Source: Caldilineae bacterium
GTDB lineage: Bacteria > Chloroflexota > Anaerolineae > Epilineales > Epilineaceae
Length of the DNA: 64,000 bases
Assembly (NCBI GenBank): GCA_020634625.1
Contig: JACKBJ010000001.1
Span: 248,001-312,000, forward strand
Direction: 5' to 3'
This document shows positions 26,234-35,426 of the stretch, one piece after another (the first letter of the stretch is position 1; every line of letters starts with the position of its first letter). The notes below the pieces were generated by a model. It worked only from the letters and a program-made list of their open reading frames with translations. It did no database searches and had not been told where the DNA came from. The position numbers and the translations under genes were made by a program.

Positions 26234-26890
26234 CTAGGATTCTGCCACGAAGGCGTCGATGTCGTTGCGCACCGCGAAGGTGGCGGCCTCGATGCGGTTC
26301 CCGAGCTCGAGCTTGGCCAGGATGGTGCTGACATGATGACCGACGGTCTTGACGCTGAGCGTCAGGACGTCCGCGATCTCGGCATTGGTCATCCCGCGGG
26401 ACACCAGCTGCAAGATCTGCATCTCGCGATCGCTGAGATCGACGAAGGCGCTGGCATGGGCGGCGTGTTCGGCATCCCGCAGCCGCTTGAGGACGCGCCG
26501 CGTGACCGACGCATCCAGGACGGCATCGCCCCGCGCCACGGCGCGAACCGCCGAGAGCAGCTCGGCTGTGTCGAGCTGCTTCAGCGCATAGCCGGATGCT
26601 CCGGCTTGGATCGCCGCCATGACCATCTCATCGTCTGAGTACGAGGTCAGGATCAAGACCTGGACCTTCGGCCAGCGATGGTGGATCTGTCGGCAGACTT
26701 CGATGCCGCTCTGATCGGGCAATCGCAGATCGAGCAGCACGACGTCCGGGGCGAGCGACTCGATCTGGCGGAGCGCCGATGCCGCCGTCTCGGCCTTCCC
26801 GACCACCGACAGGTCCGGTTCGGCGCCGAAGAGAGCCTCCAGCCCGAGCAGCACCAAGGCGTGGTCGTCGACCAAGAACAGCCGTGTCAT
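26234..26890 (-). CDS. NarL/LuxR-type response regulator
   Basis: The 218-residue protein is a two-component output regulator. The receiver domain has Asp8-Asp9, the phospho-acceptor Asp54 in VVLLDLRLPD, Thr82 and Lys104. The C-terminal LuxR helix-turn-helix (about 155-212) reads LSDREMQILQLVSRGMTN then IADVLTLSVKTVGHHVSTIL. The ATG at 26890 overlaps the stop of the histidine kinase (ATGA), so the two are coupled and surely partners. A longer reading with seven more codons exists but would lie inside the kinase. It is the last gene of the operon that starts with the BON-domain gene. Targets unknown. Confidence 0.93.
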   Translation of the reverse strand: MTRLFLVDDHALVLLGLEALFGAEPDLSVVGKAETAASALRQIESLAPDVVLLDLRLPDQSGIEVCRQIHHRWPKVQVLILTSYSDDEMVMAAIQAGASGYALKQLDTAELLSAVRAVARGDAVLDASVTRRVLKRLRDAEHAAHASAFVDLSDREMQILQLVSRGMTNAEIADVLTLSVKTVGHHVSTILAKLELGNRIEAATFAVRNDIDAFVAES

Positions 26891-28310
26891 GAGCTCCCCC
26901 GATCGCTCCATGGTACGCGCAGCCGCACCAGCGTCCCGCCTCTCTCCGCGGCAAGCAGCTCCAGCGTGCCGCCGAGTATGCGCGCCCGTTCGTGCATGTT
27001 GCCCAGGCCGTTGCCCGAGTCGCCGTCCCGTTCGATGCCGCTCCCATCATCCCGCACTTCGAGCAACAGCCAGCCGTCGTCGACGCGCAAGGTGACGGTG
27101 GCGTGCCGGGCCGCCGAATGACGCGCGACGTTGCTGAGCGCCTCGTTGGCGATCGAGAGCACATGGTGCGTCGCGCGCGGACCGAGCGGGTTGGGTGCGT
27201 CGGGCAGATCGGTCACCACTTCGAAGTCGACCAGGGCGTGCAGCAGCTGCGCCGACGCCAGGTCGCGCAAGGCCGACTCGAGCTCGCGGGTCTCATCCGG
27301 TGGACGAAGGTGTCCGATATAGCGTCGGATGTCGCTCACCGATTGATCCAGCAGACCGATGCTCTGCGAGAGGTGCTTCCGCGCCGCCCCGCCGGTATCG
27401 AGCCCGGGCTCGACGGCGCGCAGCAGCAGGCCGGCGGCGTAGATGGCCTGCAGGGTCCCATCATGGAGCTCCCGGCCGAGCTGCTCGCGCTCGGCCATGC
27501 GCAGCTTCTCCTCTTCCAGCATGTCCATCCGTCGCGCTACCTCCCGACGGAAAGCCTCGATCGCGCGGACCATGGCCAGGAGCAAGGCCAGTCCGACCAC
27601 GCCTCTGAGGAGCGGCACCGGAAGGCCCGTCCGCAACTCGAAGATCTCGGCGTTGAGTCGGTTCGAAGGCCAGAAACGAGCCCGCGGCAGGAGCAGGCAG
27701 CCGATCGGCGCGAAGGCGACCACCGACAGTCCGGCACCGCGCAGCACGCTCCAGATTCCCGGCAAGGCCAGCGGCGCGACGAGCGAGCGTGCATGCAGGC
27801 GCAATCCGTAGGCGGACAAGGCGACCGCCGGCAAGCCCAGCCCGTAGCCGGCCAACACCAGGGTCGAGCGGCTCCAATCCTCGAAGTCCAGCGTCAGGTT
27901 GAGGCTCGGCCCCACCGCCCAGAAGATCCACAGCGCGGCCAAGAGCCCCCCGATGCTGCTGCTGACGCGTGCAGCCACCACCGAGTCGCGTGCCAATGTC
28001 CGCGCGCCGAACTGATGCAGGAGTGCGAAGGCGGCCGCCAACGAGGCTGCCTGCGCGAGCAGGAGCGGTGGCCGCCAGAAGCTGCCGGATCGAACCACGT
28101 GGAGCGCAACCGATGACCACTCGAAGGCCGCCATGTTCAGCCCGAAGCCCGCCATCCACCAAAGGCCGCGCGCCAGGGCAAGGCGGCTCCCCTGTCCGGT
28201 CTGCCCGGCGAGCAGCAGGCCGAGCGCGAAGAAGACCTGACCGCTCAGGAAGTGGAATAGCGCGTGATTGGCCAGCGGCGAGTCGGAGATGTCGATCGCC
28301 CCTGTCTCAT
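26887..28310 (-). CDS. membrane sensor histidine kinase (HisKA_3 type), start codon disrupted
   Basis: The frame encodes about 470 residues. The N-terminal half is a multi-helix membrane domain that begins ANHALFHFLSGQVFFALGLL and goes on for roughly seven helices, typical of sensor proteins in which HFLSG..FFALGL marks the true start. The kinase part has the phospho-His in GRELHDGTLQAIY, the N box NEALSNVARHS, and ATP-lid glycines DDGSGIE and GNGLGNM. No in-frame ATG, GTG or TTG lies between the flavodoxin stop (28380) and this domain; the first in-frame ATG is at 28155, inside it. An ATG at 28310 is out of frame by one base. Adding one G to the GGGG at 28302-28299 would join it. The right end given here assumes that. 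Confidence 0.75.
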
Positions 28311-28379
28311 GTGCCGGCGAGGTGACGACGCTAGCGAGGCCGCACCGACGCGGCCCGCGCCGTGCCTCCGAACCCGCAG

Positions 28380-28895
28380 CTAGATGCCCAGCTCGGCCCG
28401 GAGCTGCCGCGACCAGGCCTCGATGCGGGCCTGGGTCTGATCGGGCTGGTTGTCGTCGTCGAGCGCCAGACCCAGGAAGTGCTGGTCGATCACGCCCTCG
28501 GACTGAACGAAGTCGTAGCCTTCGGTCGACCAGAAACCGTAGACCTCGGCGCCCTTCGCCACCGCGACGTTGCCCAGGATCCCGAGCGCGTCCTGGAAGT
28601 TGTTCAGATAGCCGACCTGATCGCCACAGCCGAAGAAGGCCAGCTTGCGACCGCTGAAGTCCATGCCCTGCAGGCCGGGAAACTGGGCCGCCCAATCCTC
28701 CTGCAGCTCGCCGACGTTCCAGGTGGGGCAGCCGATGATCGTCAGGTCGAAGCCCTTGATGGCATCGAGGTCCGCCGTCTTGACGTTGAGGATCTCGCAG
28801 CTGCTGCCTTCCGCCTTGTCGAGCTCTGCCTTGAGCGCGTTGGCCGCGGCCTCGGTGTTGCCGGTGGTGCTGCCGAGGAAGATGCCGATCTTCAC
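28380..28895 (-). CDS. fld: flavodoxin
   Basis: The 171-residue FMN protein carries single electrons between cytoplasmic redox enzymes. It begins at a GTG at 28895, seven bases after AGGAG. The phosphate-binding loop GSTTGNTE (8-15), the first aromatic ligand Trp59 in PTWNVGELQEDW and the second, Tyr96 in GDQVGYLNNF, are all in place. The 20-residue loop of long-chain flavodoxins is present (around EVYGFWSTEGYDFVQSEGV). It lies between a BON-domain gene and a sensor kinase, an unusual place that suggests redox control or shared stress induction. Confidence 0.93.
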   Translation of the reverse strand: MKIGIFLGSTTGNTEAAANALKAELDKAEGSSCEILNVKTADLDAIKGFDLTIIGCPTWNVGELQEDWAAQFPGLQGMDFSGRKLAFFGCGDQVGYLNNFQDALGILGNVAVAKGAEVYGFWSTEGYDFVQSEGVIDQHFLGLALDDDNQPDQTQARIEAWSRQLRAELGI

Positions 28896-28923
28896 GAAAT
28901 GCTCCTGGTGCTTGCGCTGGAAT

Positions 28924-29580
28924 CTAGGCGTCGCGGGCAGCTCGGGCCGCGGCTCGCGCCACGATCATCGCGCGCAGCTTGTCCTTGAGGGGATCCGGGA
29001 TCAAGCTCCCTCCACGCTTCGGACCGCTGGCTCGCTTCGGACCGGCATCCGCCTCGACCACATCGGCGCTGACCACGAAGGCCGACTCGTCGCCCTCGAT
29101 GGCCTCGATCTCGTTGATGACCTCACGAACTCCGGGCACGCTGGCGGCCATCGCCCCGATCCGCTCGCGCAGGGCATCGGCCTCGGCTTGGGTCGCGGCG
29201 AAGAGCCGTCCCCCGAGCACGACGCTGCCCGACTGCGCCGTCACGGTGACCTTGTCCGTCGTGACCTCGATCTCGGGATCCAAGGCCATCCGCATGGCGA
29301 CGTCGCGCTCGATCTCCGGATCGGCGACCAGCCGGTTGACCACCCGAACCACGCCGGGCACGTCCAGGGCCAGGCGGGTCGCGATCGACTTGATGATCGC
29401 GCTGCGGACATTGCCGTCGAGGTGGACCACACCGTCGTCTGCGCTGACATCGATCCGGGTGTTGGTCTGGCGGATCGGGTCGTAGCGCCAGAGCGCACCT
29501 TCGACCGCCGTGGCCAGGCCGCGCGCCAGGTGCTCGCTTGGATGCTCGATGAGATGCCGCTGGGGCATGACGACGCTCAT
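28924..29580 (-). CDS. two-BON-domain protein
   Basis: I start at the ATG at 29580, nine bases after AGGA (218 residues). Two BON domains are visible at about residues 40-95 (TRIDVSADDGVVHLDGNV, then PGVVRVVNRL) and 105-165 (VTVTAQSGSVVLGGRLF, then PGVREVINEI). They are followed by a Lys/Ala-rich C-terminal helix. BON domains bind phospholipid or hydrophobic surfaces and occur in osmotic-stress and envelope proteins. No signal peptide is seen, so it is probably cytoplasmic or membrane-peripheral. It heads the operon with flavodoxin, kinase and regulator. Confidence 0.8.
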   Translation of the reverse strand: MSVVMPQRHLIEHPSEHLARGLATAVEGALWRYDPIRQTNTRIDVSADDGVVHLDGNVRSAIIKSIATRLALDVPGVVRVVNRLVADPEIERDVAMRMALDPEIEVTTDKVTVTAQSGSVVLGGRLFAATQAEADALRERIGAMAASVPGVREVINEIEAIEGDESAFVVSADVVEADAGPKRASGPKRGGSLIPDPLKDKLRAMIVARAAARAARDA

Positions 29581-29674
29581 GGGGTCGTGTCCTGTCTCGG
29601 GGAGCGGCCGGGGCCGCAGGGGCTGCACCAGCTAAGTCGTCGCTCTCCCCCGCGTCGGGGCGAGGACGCGCGAT

Positions 29675-29703
29675 AGTATAACCCGGTTGTCGGGAACGCT
29701 CAA
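29675..29703 (-). promoter_or_regulatory. sigma-70-like promoter of the BON-flavodoxin-kinase-regulator operon
   Basis: Read leftward, TTGAGC (29703-29698) and TATACT (29680-29675) are separated by exactly 17 bases. Transcription would start near 29668, 88 bases before the ATG at 29580. Confidence 0.55.
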
Positions 29704-29788
29704 GCCCACCGGTCACCACCTTCGACCTTGCCCGGCAGCCGCCGCCATGGGCTGCCACAACGCCGACAGCGGTCGGCCGGGGTGACGG

Positions 29789-32700
29789 CTAGCGACGGCC
29801 CCAGAACAGCCCGGCGTCGCAGGGAATCTCGGCGGCGATGCTCTCGTAGATGCGGCGCAGGTCGCCCACCTGGGGTGCCAGGAAGGCCATCGCTGGCCGG
29901 CAGGCCAGACGCCGCAACAGCTGGAAATCGACGGCCTCGGCGTCACCGAGGCCGATCGCGTACACCTGGACCCCGGCCTCGCACATCCGCCCACCCAGGT
30001 CCAGGATGGCCGACTGGCCATCCGGCTGCTGACCATCCGTGAGCAGGATCAGCGCGGGCGTGGCATCCGGCCGCCGTCGTGAGGAGCGCAGCTCGTCGTA
30101 GGCCGCTGCCAGTCCTTGATCGATGGCGGTGCCCTGTCGGGTGCCCAGGGCGTCGATGGCCGCACGGAGTGCCGTCAGGTCGGAGCCAAGCGGGCTGGCC
30201 AGTCGCGCCTCGTGGTCGAAGGCCACCAGGGCGACCCGATCGCGAGCCGGCTGCATGAGGTCGACGAAGGCCTTGGCGGCTTCCTTGGCCGCCGTCAGCT
30301 TGGCGCCGCGCATGCTGCTCGAGACATCCAGAACGAGCACGGCATCGGTCGATCGCTGCTCGGGCACGCAGATCTCGTGCAGGAGCAGCGGCAGGTACAG
30401 TGCCGCCGGCTCGGGTGTCGGCGTAGCGGTCGGGCTCGGGCTGGGCGTCGGCGTCGGCGCGATCACCTGGACGCGAGGCACGGGGAAGGTGATCCGATCG
30501 GGCTGGCCGAAGCCATCGATCAGGTCGGCGACCGCCTGGACGTTGGTCGGCCAGTCCCCGGTCGCCTGCGGCTCGACCGAGAAGCGCAGGTCGAAGCCGG
30601 CGAAGGGTACGTCGGCCAGCTGCCACTCCAAGATCCGGCTGCTGGGATCCCAGCTGGCCGCTGGCACGGCGCTGCCGGGCACGAAGCGCATGTTGGCGGG
30701 AATCTCGTCTCTTACGATCGCGCGCTCGAAGAGCCGCGTCGCCGCAACGCGGCGTGCGATGGCATCCAGAACGTCGAAGAGGAAGGTCGGCTCCTCCGAG
30801 ACATAGCTGTGGTCGGGCGAGCTGGCGATGGCTTCGATCAGGGCGCGATCCTCGGCCAGCGTGCTGGTGCCGACCGTGAACAGCTCGACGCCGGCCTGCT
30901 TGATCCGATCGGCGGCGGCCAGAGCCGGCGCCGCCTCCGAGCGTCCGTCCGAAAGCAGGATGAAGATCGTCCCGACGCCGGGTCGGCGGCTGGCCTGCCA
31001 GGTGTCGAAAGCGAGCTCGAGACCGAGGTCGATGCGGGAGGCGCCAAAGGGACGCAGGCCGCGCAGCGAACGCCAGAGGTCGGACTCGTCGTCGGTCAGC
31101 GGGCTGACCAGCTGGGCGGACTGGCTGAAGGACACCAGCCCGACGCGCGAGCGGTTCAGATCCAGGGCCCGGGTGAAGTCGAGCGCCGCCTGCTGCACCA
31201 GCCGGATCCGCTCGCCGGCCATCGAGCCGCTGGCGTCGAGCACCAGCATGACGTCGAGCGCCGGCAGCCGACGCTGGGCGCACTCGCCCTCGGCCAGAAG
31301 TCGGATCTCGACCGGCTGGCCGAGGACGACCGTCTCGGGCAGCGCGAGCTTGTCGTGCGAGTAGACGCACTCCTGACCCAGGTCCGGGCGCTCGGGCTGC
31401 GCCGTCGGGTCCCAGGCCCAGCGGCTGACGCTGCCGGCCGCTCGGTCGATCACCAACACACTGTCGTCGGACAAGACCGCCAGATCGATCGGGCGCGAGC
31501 TGGGATCGAGGTCGCGGCGTGAGGCATCGAAGACCCCACGCAGGCTGCCGGTTGCCGCGAAGTGCCAGATCCGACCGGAGGCGTCCAGCAGAAGCGGCTC
31601 GCCGTCCGGCCGAAGGCCGAGGCGCTGCGCCGCCCGCCCGAGCGCGAGCGTGCGGGTGACGGTGCCGGATTCGGCATCGACGATCGTCACCTCACCGCTG
31701 CGCCGATCGAGCACCCATGCAAAGCCCGAGGCGTCGACGGCCAGGTCGGACCAGTGGCTGGGCGCATCCGCCGGCGAGAGCTGGACCGGCGCCGACTCGG
31801 CCCCGCTCGCGCTATCGAAGCGCCGCAGCTGGCGACGCCCGATGTCGAGCCCCAGGACCGTTCCGGACGGCGTCAGCGCGAGGTTGGACAGGAACCCGGC
31901 CGCACCGCTCGGCCAACGTGCCCGCTCGGTCAGGTGCAGGCCCGTTCCGGGTGCTGCGAACCGCGCCAGCGACGCGCCATCGGTACCGTAGATTCGGCCA
32001 TCCGCCGCGGCGCCGACATCGATCAGGTCGCCGTCCAACCACTGCCCGATCGGCGTTCCGTCCGATCGCAGACGCTGAACCCTCAGCGTCCGATCGAGCA
32101 CCAGCAGCGCATCGTCGAGCCCCATCGTGATTCGGTCGGGGCCCCGGTTTAGACCGAGCGGGTGCGGGAGCGCGCCGACTCGCTCCGGCGTCGCCGTGCG
32201 AGCGGTGCGGCTGTCGAAGACGAGGAGCTCGCTCAACGCGGCGCTGAATCCGGTCCAGGCCGCAAAGAGCCGGTCGCCCGGTCCCAGCGCCACCGCCGAA
32301 AGCGTGCCCACCGCGTTCAGCGCGCCGAGGCTCGTGCGCTCCTCGCTGTACATCAGGCCCTGGTTGGTCGCCAACCAGAAGGCGCGCAACGAAGGTCGGT
32401 TCGGCACGGCCATCACGGCGACATCCAAGAGGCGGGCGCTGCCGGCGAAGCCTTCATGAACGCTGGCGAGCTTGCCGATAGCGTTGAGCTTCAATAGGCG
32501 CGCGGCCCGCGTATCGATCACGTAGACGTTGCCGTCCGCGTCGATGTCCATGCCGCCCAGGAGCGAAGCGCCCGGCTGGGGGTCGAGCACCTGCCAGGTC
32601 TCCAGCACGCCGCCGTCGGCGTCGAAGCGATGGATCTGTCCGCTGGACGCGGAGCTGACGTGCACCGTGCCGTTGGCTGACACGGCCACGCCCTGTGCGC

Positions 32701-33172
32701 CGTCGATGCCGATCTGGCTGCGCAACCAGACGCCGGCCATGGTATAGACCAGGAGCGCGTCTCGCGCGCCGTCGACCACGTAGATCCGGTCTCGGCCCGC
32801 GTCCGCCGCCAGGTGCTGGGGTGAGCACAGGGCATCGATCGGCGCGCGCGCTGGCTCGCACATCGCCAGACCCTCGATCAGCACCGAGACGCTGCCGTCG
32901 GGGGCGACCCGCGTGATTCGCGGCAGGCTCGGATCGGCATCGGCGATCAGGAGCCCACCGTCCGGCAGGGTCTCGAGACCCGCCATCCGCGCCCAGGCGT
33001 CGGAGGGTCGCCGATCCTCGGGCATGGGCCAGGTCTCGGCCAGGGCATAGGCGCCTTGGCCTTGATCCGGGCTGGCTTCGACGTGGCTTCCGGCGATCAG
33101 GGTCAGCAAGAGAAGCGGCACGAAGGCAAATGCCCGGCGCCTACCGCCTCCGAAACGTCCCAGGTCGCGCAT
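29789..33172 (-). CDS. secreted NHL-like propeller protein with two VWA domains, YLP motif and Cys-bracketed C-terminus
   Basis: The ATG at 33172 follows GGGAGA by six bases; 1127 residues with signal peptide (RRRAFAFVPLLLLTLIAG). About 45-595 form propeller blades with NHL-like units (GLETLPDGGLLIAD, GNVYVIDTRAARLLKL, GEVTIVDAESG). The first VWA has intact DASGS (646-650) and ILLSDG and is followed by a DUF11-like beta domain (FVPGSAVP, ILEWQL). After a Thr/Pro/Ser linker, ALYLPLLLHEIC gives YLPL at 926-929 and Cys935. The second VWA has DVSSS (949-953) and LLTDG, and IAAEIPCDAG gives Cys1118. The end matches the proteins at 11713 and 45717. Probably a surface ligand-binding protein. It is divergent from the Kelch gene. 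Confidence 0.83.
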   Translation of the reverse strand: MRDLGRFGGGRRRAFAFVPLLLLTLIAGSHVEASPDQGQGAYALAETWPMPEDRRPSDAWARMAGLETLPDGGLLIADADPSLPRITRVAPDGSVSVLIEGLAMCEPARAPIDALCSPQHLAADAGRDRIYVVDGARDALLVYTMAGVWLRSQIGIDGAQGVAVSANGTVHVSSASSGQIHRFDADGGVLETWQVLDPQPGASLLGGMDIDADGNVYVIDTRAARLLKLNAIGKLASVHEGFAGSARLLDVAVMAVPNRPSLRAFWLATNQGLMYSEERTSLGALNAVGTLSAVALGPGDRLFAAWTGFSAALSELLVFDSRTARTATPERVGALPHPLGLNRGPDRITMGLDDALLVLDRTLRVQRLRSDGTPIGQWLDGDLIDVGAAADGRIYGTDGASLARFAAPGTGLHLTERARWPSGAAGFLSNLALTPSGTVLGLDIGRRQLRRFDSASGAESAPVQLSPADAPSHWSDLAVDASGFAWVLDRRSGEVTIVDAESGTVTRTLALGRAAQRLGLRPDGEPLLLDASGRIWHFAATGSLRGVFDASRRDLDPSSRPIDLAVLSDDSVLVIDRAAGSVSRWAWDPTAQPERPDLGQECVYSHDKLALPETVVLGQPVEIRLLAEGECAQRRLPALDVMLVLDASGSMAGERIRLVQQAALDFTRALDLNRSRVGLVSFSQSAQLVSPLTDDESDLWRSLRGLRPFGASRIDLGLELAFDTWQASRRPGVGTIFILLSDGRSEAAPALAAADRIKQAGVELFTVGTSTLAEDRALIEAIASSPDHSYVSEEPTFLFDVLDAIARRVAATRLFERAIVRDEIPANMRFVPGSAVPAASWDPSSRILEWQLADVPFAGFDLRFSVEPQATGDWPTNVQAVADLIDGFGQPDRITFPVPRVQVIAPTPTPSPSPTATPTPEPAALYLPLLLHEICVPEQRSTDAVLVLDVSSSMRGAKLTAAKEAAKAFVDLMQPARDRVALVAFDHEARLASPLGSDLTALRAAIDALGTRQGTAIDQGLAAAYDELRSSRRRPDATPALILLTDGQQPDGQSAILDLGGRMCEAGVQVYAIGLGDAEAVDFQLLRRLACRPAMAFLAPQVGDLRRIYESIAAEIPCDAGLFWGRR

Positions 33173-33222
33173 CGCATCTCTCCCAGCCGAGGAGCCCGGC
33201 GGCATTCGGTCGCATGTCGAGG

Positions 33223-33228
33223 ATTATA
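33223..33228 (-). promoter_or_regulatory. -10 element for the propeller/VWA gene
   Basis: Read leftward this is a perfect TATAAT, 51 bases before the ATG at 33172. No good -35 is seen 17 bases upstream. Confidence 0.4.
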
Positions 33229-33332
33229 TGGCAGAGTGGCCGCTTCGTGCGAGCAGCGTCGAGCCGCGCGGCACGAGGGTAGCAACACCGTGGGATGGCC
33301 CAAAGGGCCCCCTTAATGTAAAGATGACGTGC

Positions 33333-33338
33333 TAGAAT
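33333..33338 (+). promoter_or_regulatory. possible -10 element for the Kelch gene
   Basis: TAGAAT lies 90 bases before the ATG at 33428, in a locally AT-richer stretch (33314-33340). The -35 region is not convincing. Confidence 0.3.
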
Positions 33339-33427
33339 GCCGCCGTGAAGCTTCCTTCGACGCGCCGCCCGCAGGGCAAGCCCCCGCTGCCGCTCCAGTG
33401 CCCGCGTCCAGCCAAGGCCGGTGACCG

Positions 33428-35293
33428 ATGATCAAGCCCATTCATGCTCTTTGGATCGCGAGCCTGCCCCTCGTCGGGCTGGGCGCCGGCCTGCTGGGGC
33501 CGACACCGCCGGCGGCAAGCGCGCAGGTGAGCGGCTGTCGTTGGGAACAGGGTCCGAGCGATCTGCCGATCGGCGTCTACGATGCCGCCGGAGCCATCGC
33601 CGAAGGCGAGCGATCGCTTTACGTTCAAGGCGGTATCGACCGCGACGGCGTGGTGCGCGACGACCTGTGGCGCCTGAACCTGGGCAGTCTGGAGGTCGAG
33701 CGGATCGTCACCTCGGGTGCGCGCGCGACGCGATGGGGGCATAGCCTCACCTGGGCTCAAGCCGGCGGCCGCGCCCGCCTGTACCTGATCGGCGGCAACA
33801 CTTCGCAGGCCGACGGTCAGGCTTCCGAGAAGCGCGTCTATACCTTCGACACCGGTGAACGCACCTGGCGCATCGAACCCATGTCCGGCATGCCCAGCAT
33901 TCAGGATCACGCTGCGGCCTACGATCCGCAGAGCGGGAGGATCGTGCTGCAGGGTGGCTGCTCGGACAACGGTCGCGGCGGTGGATGCCAGCCCCAGACC
34001 GAGACCTACGTCGTCGACGTGTCGGCCGCCGAGGTCCGTCGCGGTCAGCGCGACGGTCCGGCGTTGGCCGGGCACAGCATGGTCTACGATCCCGAGGCGC
34101 GGCGCATGCTCATGTTCGGGGGCACCTGGGACGGACGTCGCGGAACCGACGAGGTCTACACGCTCTCGCTTGGCGGCGGCAGCCCCGAGAGCGCCATCTG
34201 GGAGCCCCTGACCGTCTCGGGCGTGCGCCCCGAGCGCCGCTTCAATCACGGCGCCGCCTACGATCCGGCGCGACACGCCATGATCGTCTTCGGCGGGCTC
34301 AAGGTGGATGGGGAGCCCCTCAACGATACCTGGGCGCTCGACTTCTCGAGCCCGGGCGTCGCCGTCTGGCGTGACCTGGCTCAGCTCAACCAGAAGCGCA
34401 GCGGCATGGTGATGGCCTGGGATCCCATCGCCCAGCTCACGGTTCAGGTCTCGGGCGGTCGCCCGCTCGGCAGCGAAGCCAGCAAGGACATCTTCCTGCT
34501 CCGTTGCAGCGCCGTCCCGACCGACACGCCGGAGGCCCCGACCCTGACGCCGGTGATCGGTCCGTCGTCGACGCCGACCCCCATTCGGACCATCGGACCG
34601 TCTCCGACCGCGGGCGGAACGATGCTGCCGCCGCCACCGACCCGGCCGGGTCCCAGCCCGACGCCCACCGAAGCCATCGGAACCCGGGTGCCACCGGCGG
34701 TAACGGTCGGCCCCGACCCGACCGAGACGCCCATGGCCAGCGAGCCAGCACCGCCCGATACGGCCCTGCCCGAGACGGCGAGCCTCTGGCTGCCCTGGCT
34801 GGGCAAGACCCAGTCGGTGGTGGAGCCGACGGCGGCGGCAAGCGCCACCCGGCCGATCGCGACCCCCCGTCCCGGGAGCAGCCCGACGCCCGGCACGGAC
34901 CCGATCCCTTCGCCGGCAACGCCGCTGGCCTGCACTTCGGTCGAGCGAGAGCCCAACGACCGGCTCCTGGAGTCGCTGGACTGGCCACCGCTCTGCGCCT
35001 CGGTCTGGTCCACCGGCAGCCTGCCGGCCGGAGACCCGGGCGACTACTTTCGAATCCGGGTCGAGCGCGACGGGCGGTATCGCTTGCAGCTCGAGGACGT
35101 TCCGTCCGGACGCGACTACGACCTGCTGCTCTACGACTTCGCCGGCAGCCTCCTGGGCAGCTCGCAGCTGCCGGGTAGCCTGCCCGAGGAGCTCACGGTC
35201 GACCTCGTCGCCGACGAGTACGTCCTGCGAGTGTACCCGAGCAGCGGTCGTAGCGAGCTGCCCTACCGGCTGCGCTGGATCACGGCGCCTTGA
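33428..35293 (+). CDS. secreted Kelch-propeller protein with internal YLP-like motif and C-terminal PPC domain
   Basis: The 621-residue protein has a signal peptide (HALWIASLPLVGLGAGLL, cut after ASAQV). About 40-360 are Kelch repeats with the paired glycines and aromatic residues typical of the family (LYLIGGNT, MLMFGGTWDG, MIVFGGLKVDG). A long Thr/Pro/Ser linker (about 365-500) contains SLWLPWLGKTQ, close to the YLP motif of its neighbours. The last 110 residues (CTSVEREPNDRLLES, GDYFRIRVERDGRYRLQLE, YDLLLYD) are a bacterial pre-peptidase C-terminal (PPC) domain. PPC usually follows proteases; here no protease is attached. Carbohydrate or matrix binding is a reasonable guess. Confidence 0.8.
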   Translation: MIKPIHALWIASLPLVGLGAGLLGPTPPAASAQVSGCRWEQGPSDLPIGVYDAAGAIAEGERSLYVQGGIDRDGVVRDDLWRLNLGSLEVERIVTSGARATRWGHSLTWAQAGGRARLYLIGGNTSQADGQASEKRVYTFDTGERTWRIEPMSGMPSIQDHAAAYDPQSGRIVLQGGCSDNGRGGGCQPQTETYVVDVSAAEVRRGQRDGPALAGHSMVYDPEARRMLMFGGTWDGRRGTDEVYTLSLGGGSPESAIWEPLTVSGVRPERRFNHGAAYDPARHAMIVFGGLKVDGEPLNDTWALDFSSPGVAVWRDLAQLNQKRSGMVMAWDPIAQLTVQVSGGRPLGSEASKDIFLLRCSAVPTDTPEAPTLTPVIGPSSTPTPIRTIGPSPTAGGTMLPPPPTRPGPSPTPTEAIGTRVPPAVTVGPDPTETPMASEPAPPDTALPETASLWLPWLGKTQSVVEPTAAASATRPIATPRPGSSPTPGTDPIPSPATPLACTSVEREPNDRLLESLDWPPLCASVWSTGSLPAGDPGDYFRIRVERDGRYRLQLEDVPSGRDYDLLLYDFAGSLLGSSQLPGSLPEELTVDLVADEYVLRVYPSSGRSELPYRLRWITAP

Positions 35294-35426
35294 GCCCAGG
35301 CCCGCCCGAAACGGAGGACCGGCATCGCCCGAATGGCAACGCTCCCAGCCTGATTGACCGGCCGGCCATGGCCGTGCTACGGTAGGCGCCGCGATGTCGC
35401 CGGTCCGCGCAATCCAGGAGCACGCC

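Noticed and set aside
29740..29790. Possible second promoter in the gap before the propeller/VWA gene end
   Set aside because: No hexamers with acceptable spacing; the only good promoter in the gap is at 29675-29703.
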